64,000 nucleotides of DNA from Bacteroidetes bacterium GWF2_35_48 (GCA_001769125.1 MEOG01000122.1:94815-158814), one strand, 5' to 3'. Positions 25,849-34,941 are shown, counted from the stretch's first letter. A program made the numbers and translations. The notes: generated by a model from the sequence alone, not told the origin.

Positions 25849-28182
25849 ATGCAGAAATATCTTACAGATTTAAACGAATATCAACAGGAAGCAGCAGTGA
25901 ATTATAATGGAGCTTCTTTGATTATAGCAGGAGCCGGATCGGGTAAAACTAGAGTACTGACATACAGGATTGCGCACATGCTGAATTGCGGCGTTAACCC
26001 GCGCTCTATACTGGCGCTTACTTTTACAAATAAAGCTTCCAAAGAAATGAAGGAACGCATTCGCAAACTCATTGGGTCCGATATCGCAAATTATTTATGG
26101 ATGGGCACATTTCATTCCGTATTTGCAAAAATTCTTCGCTTTGAAGCTGCATCTATTGGCTATACTTCGCAGTTTACTATTTATGATACCGATGATTCAA
26201 AGAGCCTGATAAAAACAATTGTCAAGGAAATGCACCTTGATAAAGACACTTACAAACCCAATGAAATTTACAACCGCATTTCCGGAGCAAAAAATAATCT
26301 TATCACTCCCGAAGTATACTGCGCAACCAATGAATACAAGGAGTTTGACAGAATGACCAAAAAGCCCGAGTTGGGAAGAATTTATCAGATTTATGTTGCA
26401 CGCTGTAAAAAGGCAGATGCCATGGACTTTGATGATATCCTTGTAAACATGAACATCCTGCTTCGGAACTTTCCCGAAGTGATGATAAAATATCAAAAAA
26501 AGTTCAGCTATATTCTCGTGGATGAGTATCAGGACACAAATTACTCGCAGTATCTTATCATAAAAAAATTGGCTGCAATTAATAAAAATATTTGTGTAGT
26601 AGGCGATGATGCGCAGAGTATTTATGCATTCCGCGGAGCAAAAATTGAGAACATTCTGAATTTTAAAAATGATTATCCCGATTATATGCTTTATAAGCTG
26701 GAACAGAACTATCGTTCCACGCAAAACATTGTGCTCGCCGCAAACAGCTTGATTAAAAAAAATAAAGAACAGATTCCAAAAAAATTATTTTCTGATAATG
26801 AAGAAGGAGAAAAAATAAAAATTCTCAAATCCATGTCTGATACAGATGAAAGTTATCAGGTTGTTGGTGCTTTACTTGATAATATTTATCAGAATAAATT
26901 TGATTATTCGGATTATGCCATTTTATACCGCACCAATGCGCAATCGCGTTCACTCGAAGAAGCTTTACGAAAAAGAAACCTGCCCTATCGCATATACGGA
27001 GGAATATCATTTTATCAGCGAAAAGAAATTAAAGATGTACTTGCATATTTCCGGCTTGCTATAAATAATAAAGATGAAGAAGCGCTGAAAAGGGTTATCA
27101 ATTATCCTGCGCGTGGCATAGGCGATACAACTATTGAGAAACTAATTGCAGGAGCTACTGCAGCAGATGTTTCTTTATGGAATGTATTATTAAATCCGGC
27201 TGAATACGGTGTATCTTTAAATTCAGGAACACAAACAAAACTGACTAATTTTGCAGGTTTAATAAAAAGTTTTTCTGCAAGACTTCAGGAATTGGACGCA
27301 TACCGCCTTGCTATGCAAATAGTAGCAGAAGCAGGTATTATGAAAGAACTTAAAGAAGATAAATCGCCTGAAAGTGTGAGTCGCTCTGAAAACATTGAAG
27401 AATTGATAAACGGGATTAACGAATTTGTTGATTTGTTTAATGAGGAAGAAGGGATGCCAGGTCTTGATGCATATATGCAGAATATTGCGCTTCTTACAGA
27501 TATGGATACAGACAAACCGGAAGATAAAAACAGAATTTCACTTATGACGGTTCATGCAGCAAAAGGGCTTGAATTCAAATGTGTTTTTATTGTGGGCGTG
27601 GAAGAAAATCTTTTTCCTTCTTCGATGTCGAATACAACAAGCAAAGAAATTGAAGAAGAGCGCAGGCTGTTTTATGTGGCACTAACAAGGGCAGAAAAAT
27701 TTGCATACATTTCTTTTGCGCTTTCACGCTTTAAATGGGGGCAGTTTACGAATTCCTCTCCAAGCAGATTTTTAAAAGATATTGACCCGAATTATCTTGA
27801 TAATAATTTTATTGACGAAGATGATGGCTTTGAAGAAGACGATTTGAATGATATTGAAGCCTCTCCTGTGAAATTTTTCAAACAAAAGAAATTTCAAGCC
27901 CGCGAGAAAAAACCATTTCCTGTTCAAACACCCCAGTTATCAAATAAATTTTCACGTGTAAAAAATACAGAGGAAAGTATTTCTTCTGAAAATGAAATTG
28001 TAGAAACCGATGATGTTACAGGAATTCAATCAGGGATGAGTGTTTACCACGAACGGTTTGGTCCAGGAAAAGTATTGCAGCTTGAAGGGAAATTTCCAAA
28101 TACAAAAGCAACGATTTTTTTTCAAAGCTCCGGGCAGAAGCAGTTGTTACTAAAATTTGCAAAACTTAAAATTATTGAGTGA
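25849..28182 (+). CDS. UvrD/PcrA-type superfamily 1 DNA helicase
   Basis: The protein has about 777 residues from ATG 25849. Motifs of UvrD/PcrA helicases are present: Walker A AGAGSGKT at residues 27-34, ALTFTNKASKEMKERI, VDEYQDTNYSQY near 224, QNYRSTQNI, SLMTVHAAKGLEFKCVFIVG and FYVALTRAEK. The C-terminal segment is acidic then basic (DEDDGFEEDDLNDIE), ending in the VYHERFGPGKVLQ Tudor-like domain found in PcrA/UvrD. Role: 3'-5' unwinding in nucleotide-excision and mismatch repair. The next gene begins 5 bp after its stop. Confidence 0.93.
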   Translation: MQKYLTDLNEYQQEAAVNYNGASLIIAGAGSGKTRVLTYRIAHMLNCGVNPRSILALTFTNKASKEMKERIRKLIGSDIANYLWMGTFHSVFAKILRFEAASIGYTSQFTIYDTDDSKSLIKTIVKEMHLDKDTYKPNEIYNRISGAKNNLITPEVYCATNEYKEFDRMTKKPELGRIYQIYVARCKKADAMDFDDILVNMNILLRNFPEVMIKYQKKFSYILVDEYQDTNYSQYLIIKKLAAINKNICVVGDDAQSIYAFRGAKIENILNFKNDYPDYMLYKLEQNYRSTQNIVLAANSLIKKNKEQIPKKLFSDNEEGEKIKILKSMSDTDESYQVVGALLDNIYQNKFDYSDYAILYRTNAQSRSLEEALRKRNLPYRIYGGISFYQRKEIKDVLAYFRLAINNKDEEALKRVINYPARGIGDTTIEKLIAGATAADVSLWNVLLNPAEYGVSLNSGTQTKLTNFAGLIKSFSARLQELDAYRLAMQIVAEAGIMKELKEDKSPESVSRSENIEELINGINEFVDLFNEEEGMPGLDAYMQNIALLTDMDTDKPEDKNRISLMTVHAAKGLEFKCVFIVGVEENLFPSSMSNTTSKEIEEERRLFYVALTRAEKFAYISFALSRFKWGQFTNSSPSRFLKDIDPNYLDNNFIDEDDGFEEDDLNDIEASPVKFFKQKKFQAREKKPFPVQTPQLSNKFSRVKNTEESISSENEIVETDDVTGIQSGMSVYHERFGPGKVLQLEGKFPNTKATIFFQSSGQKQLLLKFAKLKIIE

Positions 28183-28187
28183 TTTTA

Positions 28188-28697
28188 ATGAAACATCTGT
28201 GTGATAAAAATATTTTTATTGTTCTACTTGTTACTACAATAATTTGTAATTTTTCTGTTAATTCTTTCTCCCAGCAAGCAAAAAAGAAAACAGAAAAAAT
28301 GCTGACAGGATCGTGGGATCTTGTGTCTATGAACATGGGAAGTCTTGGCAATTTAGTTGATAGCTTGAAAATAAATGTTCCGGGTAAAACCGACAGCCTG
28401 AAAAAAGCAGCATCAGCGTCTATTGATAGTTTTTCAAAAAAACTTGAGAACATGAGAGGGACTATGATGCTAAGCTTAAATCGAAATCATTCTTTTACTG
28501 CAAAGAAGAAAAATAAGACAGACAAAGGGAAATGGGAACTTAGCAATGATGGAAAAACACTTACAACAATCAGCGAAGAACCTCTGAAAAAAAGTTTTCT
28601 TGAAATCAATAAAATCACAAAAGATTCTTTGATCTTTTTAAATAAAGAAAGCGATACGCATTTTTACATGATTTTTGTCCGTGTAAACGAAAAATAA
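28188..28697 (+). CDS. Secreted lipocalin-like hypothetical protein
   Basis: The protein has 169 residues from ATG 28188, with a signal peptide (NIFIVLLVTTIICNFSVNSFS). The pattern LTGSWDLVSM, then MMLSLNRNHSFTA, GKWELSNDGKTLTTIS and DSLIFLNKE, is that of the small lipocalin-like domains common in Bacteroidota. A Ser/Lys-rich linker (residues about 60-90) interrupts the first strands. Ligand and role are unknown. Close spacing to the helicase gene suggests a shared transcript but not a shared function. Confidence 0.65.
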   Translation: MKHLCDKNIFIVLLVTTIICNFSVNSFSQQAKKKTEKMLTGSWDLVSMNMGSLGNLVDSLKINVPGKTDSLKKAASASIDSFSKKLENMRGTMMLSLNRNHSFTAKKKNKTDKGKWELSNDGKTLTTISEEPLKKSFLEINKITKDSLIFLNKESDTHFYMIFVRVNEK

Positions 28698-28947
28698 TTT
28701 TTACTTTCTTTTTTACTTCTTATTTTCAACAAACCAGAATGGAATCTGGAACTGACAACTAATATCAACAACCGCTCCGATGCGACCGAAGTTGACACTA
28801 TTCCGTAAATTTGAGTCTACTCTGAAAAACCCCAAAAACCAATAAATGACACTAATTTCACGAATTTAATATGTTAATTATTAGTTGTATTTTCAGAGAC
28901 AATTTGTGCAATTCGTGTCAAAAACACTTTTCGGAGTGGTTTCAAAT
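28698..28947. repeat. Intergenic region with an inverted-repeat element (28819-28937)
   Basis: ACTCTGAAAA (28819-28828) pairs with TTTTCGGAGT (28928-28937; one G-T pair). Between them are two related GACAC...ACGAATT / AATTCGTGTC blocks. The right-hand block ACACTTTTCGGAGTGG recurs as ACACTTTTCAGAGTGG near 12974. It looks like a short non-coding repeat; no ORF. Confidence 0.55.
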
Positions 28948-28979
28948 TTGAAATTATTAATCATATTCTGTTATTTTTG
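28948..28979 (+). promoter_or_regulatory. Promoter of the Mpv17-like gene
   Basis: TTG (28948-28950), a 21-bp spacer and TATTTTTG (28972-28979) match the Bacteroidota sigma-ABfr consensus. The start codon is at 29000. Confidence 0.7.
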
Positions 28980-28999
28980 CATGCATAAAAAATAAAATT

Positions 29000-29707
29000 A
29001 TGAAATTTCGTGATTTAGTATTTTTCTCTTTTTTGATACTTCTTTTTCTGCCATTTTTTATTTTTACAGATGTTTTTAATTTTTATGATACATTTAATAG
29101 AAATCATCCACTAATAACAAGTTTTATCAAATTCGCGGTTCTTGCAACAGCCGGTGAATGTTTAGGTCTGCGAATTAAAACAGGAAATTATAATCATAAA
29201 GGTTTTGGGATTATTCCCAGAGCAATTGTTTGGGGCTTTTTGGGAATAACGATTCAAATGGCTTTCGCTGTATTTTCTTCCGGAGTACCGGTTTTTCTTA
29301 CAAAGACATTAGATTTACCCTGGGCGCTTCATTTTTTAGACAAACAAACGGTATTGTCAATGAGTATCGGGGAGCAGCTCATCGTTGCATTTTCAATCAG
29401 TGTATCCTTAAACCTGATTTTTGCGCCGGTAATGATGACATTTCATAAAATCACAGATACGCATATAATCAATAACGGAGGAACCATTGCAGGGCTTTTT
29501 AAACCAATTAAATTCAAAGAAATTTTTAAAAATTTGAATTGGGTAGTCCAGTGGAATTTCGTGTTTAAAAAAACCATTCCTTTTTTCTGGATTCCAATGC
29601 ACACAATCACATTCATGCTTGCGCCGGAATATCGCGTACTCTTCGCTGCATTACTGGGAATTGCACTTGGTGTAATTCTTGCTGTTTCAAATCAAAGTAA
29701 AAAATAA
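29000..29707 (+). CDS. Mpv17/PMP22-like integral membrane protein
   Basis: The 235-residue protein has about four to five hydrophobic helices. The C-terminal segment reads FKKTIPFFWIPMHTITFML followed by PEYRVLFAALLGIALGVILA. This resembles the signature end of the eukaryotic Mpv17/PMP22 family (W-x-P-x-x-x-x-NF-x-x-x-P-x-x-x-R). Members are channel-like membrane proteins of uncertain substrate. It has its own promoter and no related neighbours. Assignment rests on the C-terminal motif only. Confidence 0.6.
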   Translation: MKFRDLVFFSFLILLFLPFFIFTDVFNFYDTFNRNHPLITSFIKFAVLATAGECLGLRIKTGNYNHKGFGIIPRAIVWGFLGITIQMAFAVFSSGVPVFLTKTLDLPWALHFLDKQTVLSMSIGEQLIVAFSISVSLNLIFAPVMMTFHKITDTHIINNGGTIAGLFKPIKFKEIFKNLNWVVQWNFVFKKTIPFFWIPMHTITFMLAPEYRVLFAALLGIALGVILAVSNQSKK

Positions 29708-29788
29708 TTATCGTTTTATACGAATCTGAAAATGATGAGCAGAATAATAATATAGCTCATAATCAGTGGCATATCAAGAACTATATTT

Positions 29789-29818
29789 TTGTTTTCTGAT
29801 AAGTTTTTTATATTTTTG
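29789..29818 (+). promoter_or_regulatory. Promoter of the Rpn-type nuclease gene
   Basis: TTG (29789-29791), a 19-bp spacer and TATTTTTG (29811-29818); the start codon is at 29844. Confidence 0.7.
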
Positions 29819-29843
29819 CATTCATGAATATTAAATAATTATT

Positions 29844-30707
29844 ATGAGAAATCTTATCCGGTTTGATTGGGCTGTTAAAAGACTTTTGCGAAATAAAACA
29901 AACTTTGGCATACTCGAAGGGTTTTTATCTGAACTTTTAGGCGAAGATATAAAAATAGAAAATATTCTTGAAAGCGAAACCAATAAGGATTACAAAGAGG
30001 ATAAATTAACAAGAGTTGATTTACTTGTAAAAAATATTAAAGGGGAATTTATTATTATTGAAGTTCAGAACAACCGAGAACATGACTATTTACATCGTAT
30101 TCTTTTTGGTGCTTCAAAATTACTTATTGAAAACTTAGATTCTGGAATGAAATATTCAGAAATCAAAAAAGTTATTTCAGTTAATATTGTTTATTTTGAC
30201 TTAGGACAAGGGGAGGATTATATTTATCACGGAAAAACTTCTTTTATCGGTCTTCATAAAAAGGACACTCTAAAGCTTTCACATGTACAGCAACAACTTT
30301 ACAAAACTGACAATATTTCAAAAATATACCCGGAATATTATGTAATTAAGGTGAATCAATTCAATGACATTGCAAAAAATACATTAGATGAATGGATTTA
30401 TTTTCTTAAAAAAGATGAAATAAAAGACGAATTTAAAGCTAAAGGATTGAAACAGGCAAAAGAACAATTAGATGTTCTTAAACTGAACGATGCAGAGCGT
30501 AAGGAATATGCTAAATTTATTGAACAAATCCGTTACGAAGAAAGTCTAATAGTTTCAAATTATAAAGTTGGTAAAATAGAGGGTCAAGAAGAAGGAAGTA
30601 GAACTAAAGCTTTTGAAATTGCTCGAAATTTAATAAATACGGGCGTAAGCATTGATATTATTATAAATACTACTGGGCTATCTAATGAGGAAATTAGTGG
30701 ATTATAA
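29844..30707 (+). CDS. Rpn/PD-(D/E)XK nuclease family protein (transposase-like)
   Basis: The 287-residue protein belongs to the PD-(D/E)XK nuclease family related to RpnA recombination-promoting nucleases (PDDEXK_2). It has FDWAVKRLLRNKTNFGILEGFL at the start, RVDLLVKN giving the catalytic Asp near residue 58, and FIIIEVQNNRE giving the E-x-Q at about 72-74. The C-terminal part is helical and charged (AERKEYAKFIEQIRYEES). Members cut DNA and promote RecA-independent recombination, or are residents of mobile DNA. It stands alone with its own promoter; the active-site residues are intact. Confidence 0.85.
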   Translation: MRNLIRFDWAVKRLLRNKTNFGILEGFLSELLGEDIKIENILESETNKDYKEDKLTRVDLLVKNIKGEFIIIEVQNNREHDYLHRILFGASKLLIENLDSGMKYSEIKKVISVNIVYFDLGQGEDYIYHGKTSFIGLHKKDTLKLSHVQQQLYKTDNISKIYPEYYVIKVNQFNDIAKNTLDEWIYFLKKDEIKDEFKAKGLKQAKEQLDVLKLNDAERKEYAKFIEQIRYEESLIVSNYKVGKIEGQEEGSRTKAFEIARNLINTGVSIDIIINTTGLSNEEISGL

Positions 30708-30910
30708 AATTCAAAGTACAAATGAATAGAATAAAATACATTAATTTTCAAGAACCAAATTACATCAATAATGGTTTAACTCATTGGACTTCTTACATGG
30801 CGATAGCACACCCTTAAATTACCGAGAACTCTTGCCAGATAAAACGGCTCAGGTATATCTTAACTTTGGCGCAAAATTTTAAGCGTAGCGCAAATTATTT
30901 CTGATTATTT

Positions 30911-30939
30911 TTGAAAAGAAAAAAAATATCGTACTTTTG
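30911..30939 (+). promoter_or_regulatory. Promoter with long leader before the acyl-CoA synthetase gene
   Basis: TTG (30911-30913), an 18-bp spacer and TACTTTTG (30932-30939). The predicted transcript would start near 30946, about 170 nt before the synthetase ATG. Confidence 0.55.
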
Positions 30940-30952
30940 AACTACGATAAAA

Positions 30953-31096
30953 ATGAAATTCAATGTCCGTTTATCATTTTATAAGACCTATAAAACTTCT
31001 ATATCAGAATATCAAAAACAGAGACAACTTTGTTTTTTAGCTATTATTTTTTTAGTACCCTCTAAGTCTTTTCCACATTTTTTATTTTTTTTTTAA
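30953..31096 (+). CDS. Possible 47-aa leader ORF upstream of the acyl-CoA synthetase gene
   Basis: ATG 30953 begins about 7 nt after the predicted transcription start. The frame encodes MKFNVRLSFYKTYKTS, a charged middle and one hydrophobic stretch (LCFLAIIFLVPS), ending in a Phe run coded by poly-T, 21 bp before the synthetase ATG. It may be chance in A+T-rich DNA; only its placement supports it. Confidence 0.25.
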   Translation: MKFNVRLSFYKTYKTSISEYQKQRQLCFLAIIFLVPSKSFPHFLFFF

Positions 31097-31117
31097 TCAA
31101 TAATCCCATTTATTATT

Positions 31118-33175
31118 ATGGTTACAGCACAATTAATAAATCCTAAAAGTATCGTTGTAGTTGGCGGTTCCAACAATATAAACAAACCCGGCGGAAAAGT
31201 ATTGTATAACCTGAAAGACGGTCATTTCAAAGGAGAGATATATGTTATCAATCCTAAAGAGCCCGAAGTACAGGGAATAAAGGCATTTTCAGACGTTAAG
31301 GAATTACCACAGGTTGACCTTGCCATTATAGCCATAGCTGCAAAATTTTGTCCTGAAACGGTTGAGATTCTTGCTAAACAAAAGCAAACACGTGCATTTA
31401 TTATACTTTCTGCAGGTTTCAGTGAAGAAAATGAAGAAGGCGCAAAATTAGAAAAGCAAATAGTAGAAACCATAAACAGTGTGAATGGGTCTTTGATTGG
31501 ACCAAATTGTATTGGCTTTCTCAATTCTAATTACAGCGGTGTTTTTACTACGCCCATTCCAAAACTCGATACAAAAGGTTGTGATTTTATATCAGGCTCG
31601 GGAGCTACTGCTGTATTTATTATGGAAGCAGGAATTCCAAAAGGCCTTACATTTTCAAGTGTATATTCCGTAGGCAATTCTGCACAAATGGGTGTGGAAG
31701 AAGTTTTGAAATATCTCGATGAAAGTTATGACCCTCAAACCAGCTCCAGTGTTAAGCTTTTATATATTGAAAATGTTAAAAAACCAGATATGCTGCTGAA
31801 ACATGCTTCATCTTTAATTAGAAAAGGATGCAAAATTGCCGCGATTAAATCTGGCTCATCAAGTGCCGGAAGCCGCGCTGCTTCTTCACATACCGGTGCG
31901 CTTGCAAGTCCTGATGTTGCTGTAGATGCATTATTTCGCAAAGCTGGAATTGTGCGTTGCTATGGAAGAGAAGAGCTTACCACTGTTGCATCTGTATTTA
32001 TGCACAAAGAACTTACAGGGAAAAATATTGCAATTATAACGCATGCAGGAGGTCCTGCCGTGATGCTTACAGATGCATTATCAAACGGCGGTCTTGAAAT
32101 TCCACACATTGAAGGATTAAAAGCAAAAGAGCTTCAGGAAAAATTATTCCCCGGTTCTTCGGTTGCCAACCCTATAGATTTTCTTGCCACAGGAACTGCC
32201 GAACAATTAGGAATTATAATTGATTATTGTGAAAATGAATTTTCAGAAATTGATGCAATGATTGTGATTTTTGGCAGTCCGGGCTTATTTGAAGTATACG
32301 ATGTTTACCGCTTGCTCGATGAAAAAATGAAAACGTGCAAAAAGCCTATTTATCCTGTATTGCCTTCTATTATTAATGTAAAAAAAGAAATTGAAGATTT
32401 TCTTTCTAAAGGAAGGATTAATTTTCCTGATGAAGTAATACTGGGAAATGCTCTTGTTAAGGTTTACAATACGCCAAAAACGATTGAAGAAAATATTGTT
32501 TTGCCCAAAATTGATACTGCAAAAATCCGCATCATCATTGACAATGCAGCGAATGGCTATTTATCACCGGAAGATGTTCAGGCTTTGCTTGATGCTGCCG
32601 GAATTTCAAGAGCCGGCGAAGCGGTTGTAACAACAGAAAAAGAAGCATTAAATGCAGCCGATAAATTAGGATATCCTGTTGTCATGAAGGTAGTCGGTCC
32701 TGTGCATAAATCGGATATTGGCGGCGTAGTTTTAAATGTAAAAGATGCCGAAAAAGTTGCAGCAGAATTTAACAGGATGATAAAAATAAAAGACACAACG
32801 GCCATTCTAATACAGCCTATGCTTTCAGGAATAGAACTGTTTGCAGGGGCAAAAAAAGAAGACAAATTTGGTCATACTATTTTATGCGGTTTAGGTGGAA
32901 TATTTATTGAAGTGCTGAAAGATGTCAATTGCGGTCTTGCTCCGCTGACAATAAATGAAGCAACAGAAATGATACGTTCGCTTAAAGGCTATGGTATTAT
33001 AAAAGGAGCAAGAGGTCAGGAAGGCGTAAATGAAGAATTGTTTGCAGAAATTGTATTACGCTTATCTGCCCTTGTTACAGCAGCGCCGGAAATTTTTGAA
33101 ATGGATATAAATCCTTTGCTCGGAAAAAAAGATAAAGTTACAGCTGTAGATGCACGAATCAGAATTGAAAGATAA
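31118..33175 (+). CDS. ADP-forming acetate/acyl-CoA synthetase (fused alpha-beta)
   Basis: The 685-residue protein has an N-terminal CoA-binding Rossmann domain (PKSIVVVGGSNNINKPGGKV), then the succinyl-CoA-ligase-like domain with LIGPNCIGF and the phosphorylated-His loop SSHTGALASPD (His about 257). A C-terminal ATP-grasp domain covers about 470-685 (GYPVVMKVVGPVHKSDIGGV). Family role: acyl-CoA + ADP + Pi to acid + CoA + ATP, an energy-conserving step in amino-acid and sugar fermentation. It is followed by tryptophanase on the same strand 275 bp on. The acyl specificity cannot be told. Confidence 0.9.
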   Translation: MVTAQLINPKSIVVVGGSNNINKPGGKVLYNLKDGHFKGEIYVINPKEPEVQGIKAFSDVKELPQVDLAIIAIAAKFCPETVEILAKQKQTRAFIILSAGFSEENEEGAKLEKQIVETINSVNGSLIGPNCIGFLNSNYSGVFTTPIPKLDTKGCDFISGSGATAVFIMEAGIPKGLTFSSVYSVGNSAQMGVEEVLKYLDESYDPQTSSSVKLLYIENVKKPDMLLKHASSLIRKGCKIAAIKSGSSSAGSRAASSHTGALASPDVAVDALFRKAGIVRCYGREELTTVASVFMHKELTGKNIAIITHAGGPAVMLTDALSNGGLEIPHIEGLKAKELQEKLFPGSSVANPIDFLATGTAEQLGIIIDYCENEFSEIDAMIVIFGSPGLFEVYDVYRLLDEKMKTCKKPIYPVLPSIINVKKEIEDFLSKGRINFPDEVILGNALVKVYNTPKTIEENIVLPKIDTAKIRIIIDNAANGYLSPEDVQALLDAAGISRAGEAVVTTEKEALNAADKLGYPVVMKVVGPVHKSDIGGVVLNVKDAEKVAAEFNRMIKIKDTTAILIQPMLSGIELFAGAKKEDKFGHTILCGLGGIFIEVLKDVNCGLAPLTINEATEMIRSLKGYGIIKGARGQEGVNEELFAEIVLRLSALVTAAPEIFEMDINPLLGKKDKVTAVDARIRIER

Positions 33176-33450
33176 TATTTACGGATGTTATGTAATGTTG
33201 AAGAATGGAAATCGGTACTTCGACTACGCTCAGTAACCGAGAGTCGGAAGTTGGAAGTCAGAAGACGGAAGTCGGAAGTTGGAAGACGGAAGTCAGAAGA
33301 CAGAAGACGGAAGAATTGAAGTTAGAAAATAAGGTTACTCCCGGCTTCGTGCTTCGCGCTTCGCACTTCCGACCAATCAAAAACATTTAGAATAAGATAA
33401 TAAAATTTAAAAATACGTAATATAAAAAATATCATTAAAACATAAAAACT
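33176..33450. repeat. Intergenic repeats: constant-core hairpin copy 4 and GGAAGT tract
   Basis: TCGGTAC (33212-33218) and GTAACCGA (33233-33240) flank the core TTCGACTACGCTCA. Directly after comes a tract of GGAAGTCGGAAG/GAAGACGGAAG units (33241-33319), closed by CTTCGTGCTTCGCGCTTCG. GTCGGAAGT (33243-33251) pairs with ACTTCCGAC (33365-33373). The tract is related to 25663-25746. Confidence 0.75.
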
Positions 33451-34836
33451 ATGGAATTACCATTTGCAGAATCGTTTAAAATCAAGATGGTGGAATCTAT
33501 CCGCCGAAGTACACGTGAAGAAAGGGAAGTCTGGATAAAAGAAGCAAAATACAATCTTTTCAATTTGAAAAGCGATCAGGTTTTTATTGATTTGCTGACA
33601 GATTCAGGAACTGGTGCGATGAGTGATAAACAGTGGGCTGCCATGATGCTGGGAGATGAATCGTATGCAGGCGCACGTTCTTATTACAATATGAAAGAAG
33701 CCATTAAAAAAATCATGGGCTTTGAATATTTTTTGCCTACGCATCAGGGACGTGCCGCTGAAAACGTTTTATTTTCAGTGTTAGTAAAAGAAGGTGATGT
33801 GGTTCCCGGAAATTCTCACTTTGACACAACGAAGGGACATATTGAGTTTAGAAAAGCTCATGCTGTAGATTGTACTATTGATGAGGCATTCAACACTTCC
33901 CTCCTACATCCTTTTAAAGGAAATATAGATTTAAATAAACTAGAAAAAGTGCTGAAAGAAACGCCCAGAGAAAAAATATCCATGATTGTTGTAACCCTTA
34001 CATGCAATTCTTCAGGAGGGCAACCTGTTTCTATGCAAAACATGCGCGAAGTTTCTGCTATGGCAAAAAAATTCGGAGTACTTGTGTGCTATGATTCTGC
34101 ACGCTTCGCAGAAAATGCATATTTTATTAAAATGCGTGAAAAGGGTTATGAAAATAAATCCATAAAAGAAATTGTACTGGAAATGTACCAGTATGCAGAT
34201 ATGGCAACCATGAGCAGTAAAAAAGATGCCATTGTAAATATGGGCGGATTCATTGGGATGAAAGACGAAAATCTTTTTAAACAAGCCAGTGTTTACAATA
34301 TTATGTTTGAAGGATTTATTACATACGGAGGAATGTCGGGTCGCGATATGAATGCGCTCGCTCAGGGATTGGATGAAAGTACAGAGTTTGATTATCTTGA
34401 AACACGAATAAAACAAATAGAATATTTGGGCAAACGCATGACAGATTTTGGAATTCCTGTTCAATTGCCATACGGGGGGCATGCAATATTTATTGATGCA
34501 AAAAAATGTCTCTCACATATTCCAAAAGAACAATATGTGGCGCAAACATTAGCTGTAGAGCTTTATCTGGAAGCAGGTATTCGTGGCGTTGAAATCGGAA
34601 CAATCCTTGCCGACCGCGACCCGGATACAAGACAGGATCGTTACCCGGAGCTTGAATTTGTAAGACTGGCAATACCCAGAAGGGTTTATACAAATAATCA
34701 CATGGACGTTATTGCCTGTGCAATGAAAAATGTTATGGATAGAAAAGATGCGATTAAAGCCGGATTTAAAATTATCAACGAAGCTCCGATTCTGAGACAT
34801 TTTACTGTGGAGTTGGCAAGATGTTCCACATCTTGA
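33451..34836 (+). CDS. tnaA: Tryptophanase (tryptophan indole-lyase)
   Basis: The 461-residue PLP enzyme of the tryptophanase/tyrosine phenol-lyase family has IDLLTDSGTGAMSDKQWAAM, PTHQGRAAENV, DSARFAENAYFIK and the PLP-lysine region TMSSKKDAIVNMGG. The variable substrate residues follow tryptophanase: SARFAENA, and GVEIGTILADRDP where phenol-lyase has an Arg-containing VRSMERG. It therefore likely makes indole, pyruvate and ammonia from tryptophan. The last residues (LARCSTS) are encoded by a repeat arm (34815-34833) and replace the usual basic C-terminus. No TnaC-like leader or TnaB permease is visible. Confidence 0.88.
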   Translation: MELPFAESFKIKMVESIRRSTREEREVWIKEAKYNLFNLKSDQVFIDLLTDSGTGAMSDKQWAAMMLGDESYAGARSYYNMKEAIKKIMGFEYFLPTHQGRAAENVLFSVLVKEGDVVPGNSHFDTTKGHIEFRKAHAVDCTIDEAFNTSLLHPFKGNIDLNKLEKVLKETPREKISMIVVTLTCNSSGGQPVSMQNMREVSAMAKKFGVLVCYDSARFAENAYFIKMREKGYENKSIKEIVLEMYQYADMATMSSKKDAIVNMGGFIGMKDENLFKQASVYNIMFEGFITYGGMSGRDMNALAQGLDESTEFDYLETRIKQIEYLGKRMTDFGIPVQLPYGGHAIFIDAKKCLSHIPKEQYVAQTLAVELYLEAGIRGVEIGTILADRDPDTRQDRYPELEFVRLAIPRRVYTNNHMDVIACAMKNVMDRKDAIKAGFKIINEAPILRHFTVELARCSTS

Positions 34837-34874
34837 GGTAACGTTATGTTTGTGCAGATGTGGAACATCTTGCC
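34815..34874. repeat. Inverted repeat spanning the tnaA stop codon
   Basis: GGCAAGATGTTCCACATCT (34815-34833) pairs perfectly over 19 bp with AGATGTGGAACATCTTGCC (34856-34874). Each arm is itself nearly palindromic. The left arm encodes the tnaA C-terminus. Confidence 0.8.
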
Positions 34875-34885
34875 CGACATACGAA

Positions 34886-34911
34886 AAAAGTCCCGCAATT
34901 GCGGGACTTTT
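34886..34911. terminator. Bidirectional terminator between tnaA and rpmE2
   Basis: AAAAGTCCCGCAATTGCGGGACTTTT is a perfect palindrome with A and T runs at its ends, between two convergent genes. Confidence 0.85.
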
Positions 34912-34941
34912 CGTACCAAACTAAACCATGAAAACTAATAA

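Larger units (their letters stand above)
30708..31117. other. Intergenic region with promoter and possible leader ORF
   Basis: After the nuclease gene there is a 31-codon frame (30722-30817) of no recognisable kind. A GCGCAAAATTTTAAGCGTAGCGCAAAT tract with near-repeats follows around 30872, then a promoter-like pair at 30911-30939 and a possible 47-codon ORF at 30953-31096. No structured RNA was recognised. Confidence 0.5.

Noticed and set aside
29844-30707. Insertion sequence around the Rpn-type nuclease
   Set aside because: No terminal inverted repeats or target duplications were seen at its edges; the gene has its own promoter and looks free-standing.
33451-34836. Tyrosine phenol-lyase as the identity of tnaA
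   Set aside because: The substrate-site context (SARFAENA; GVEIGTILADRDP) follows tryptophanase; phenol-lyase has an Arg-containing segment there.
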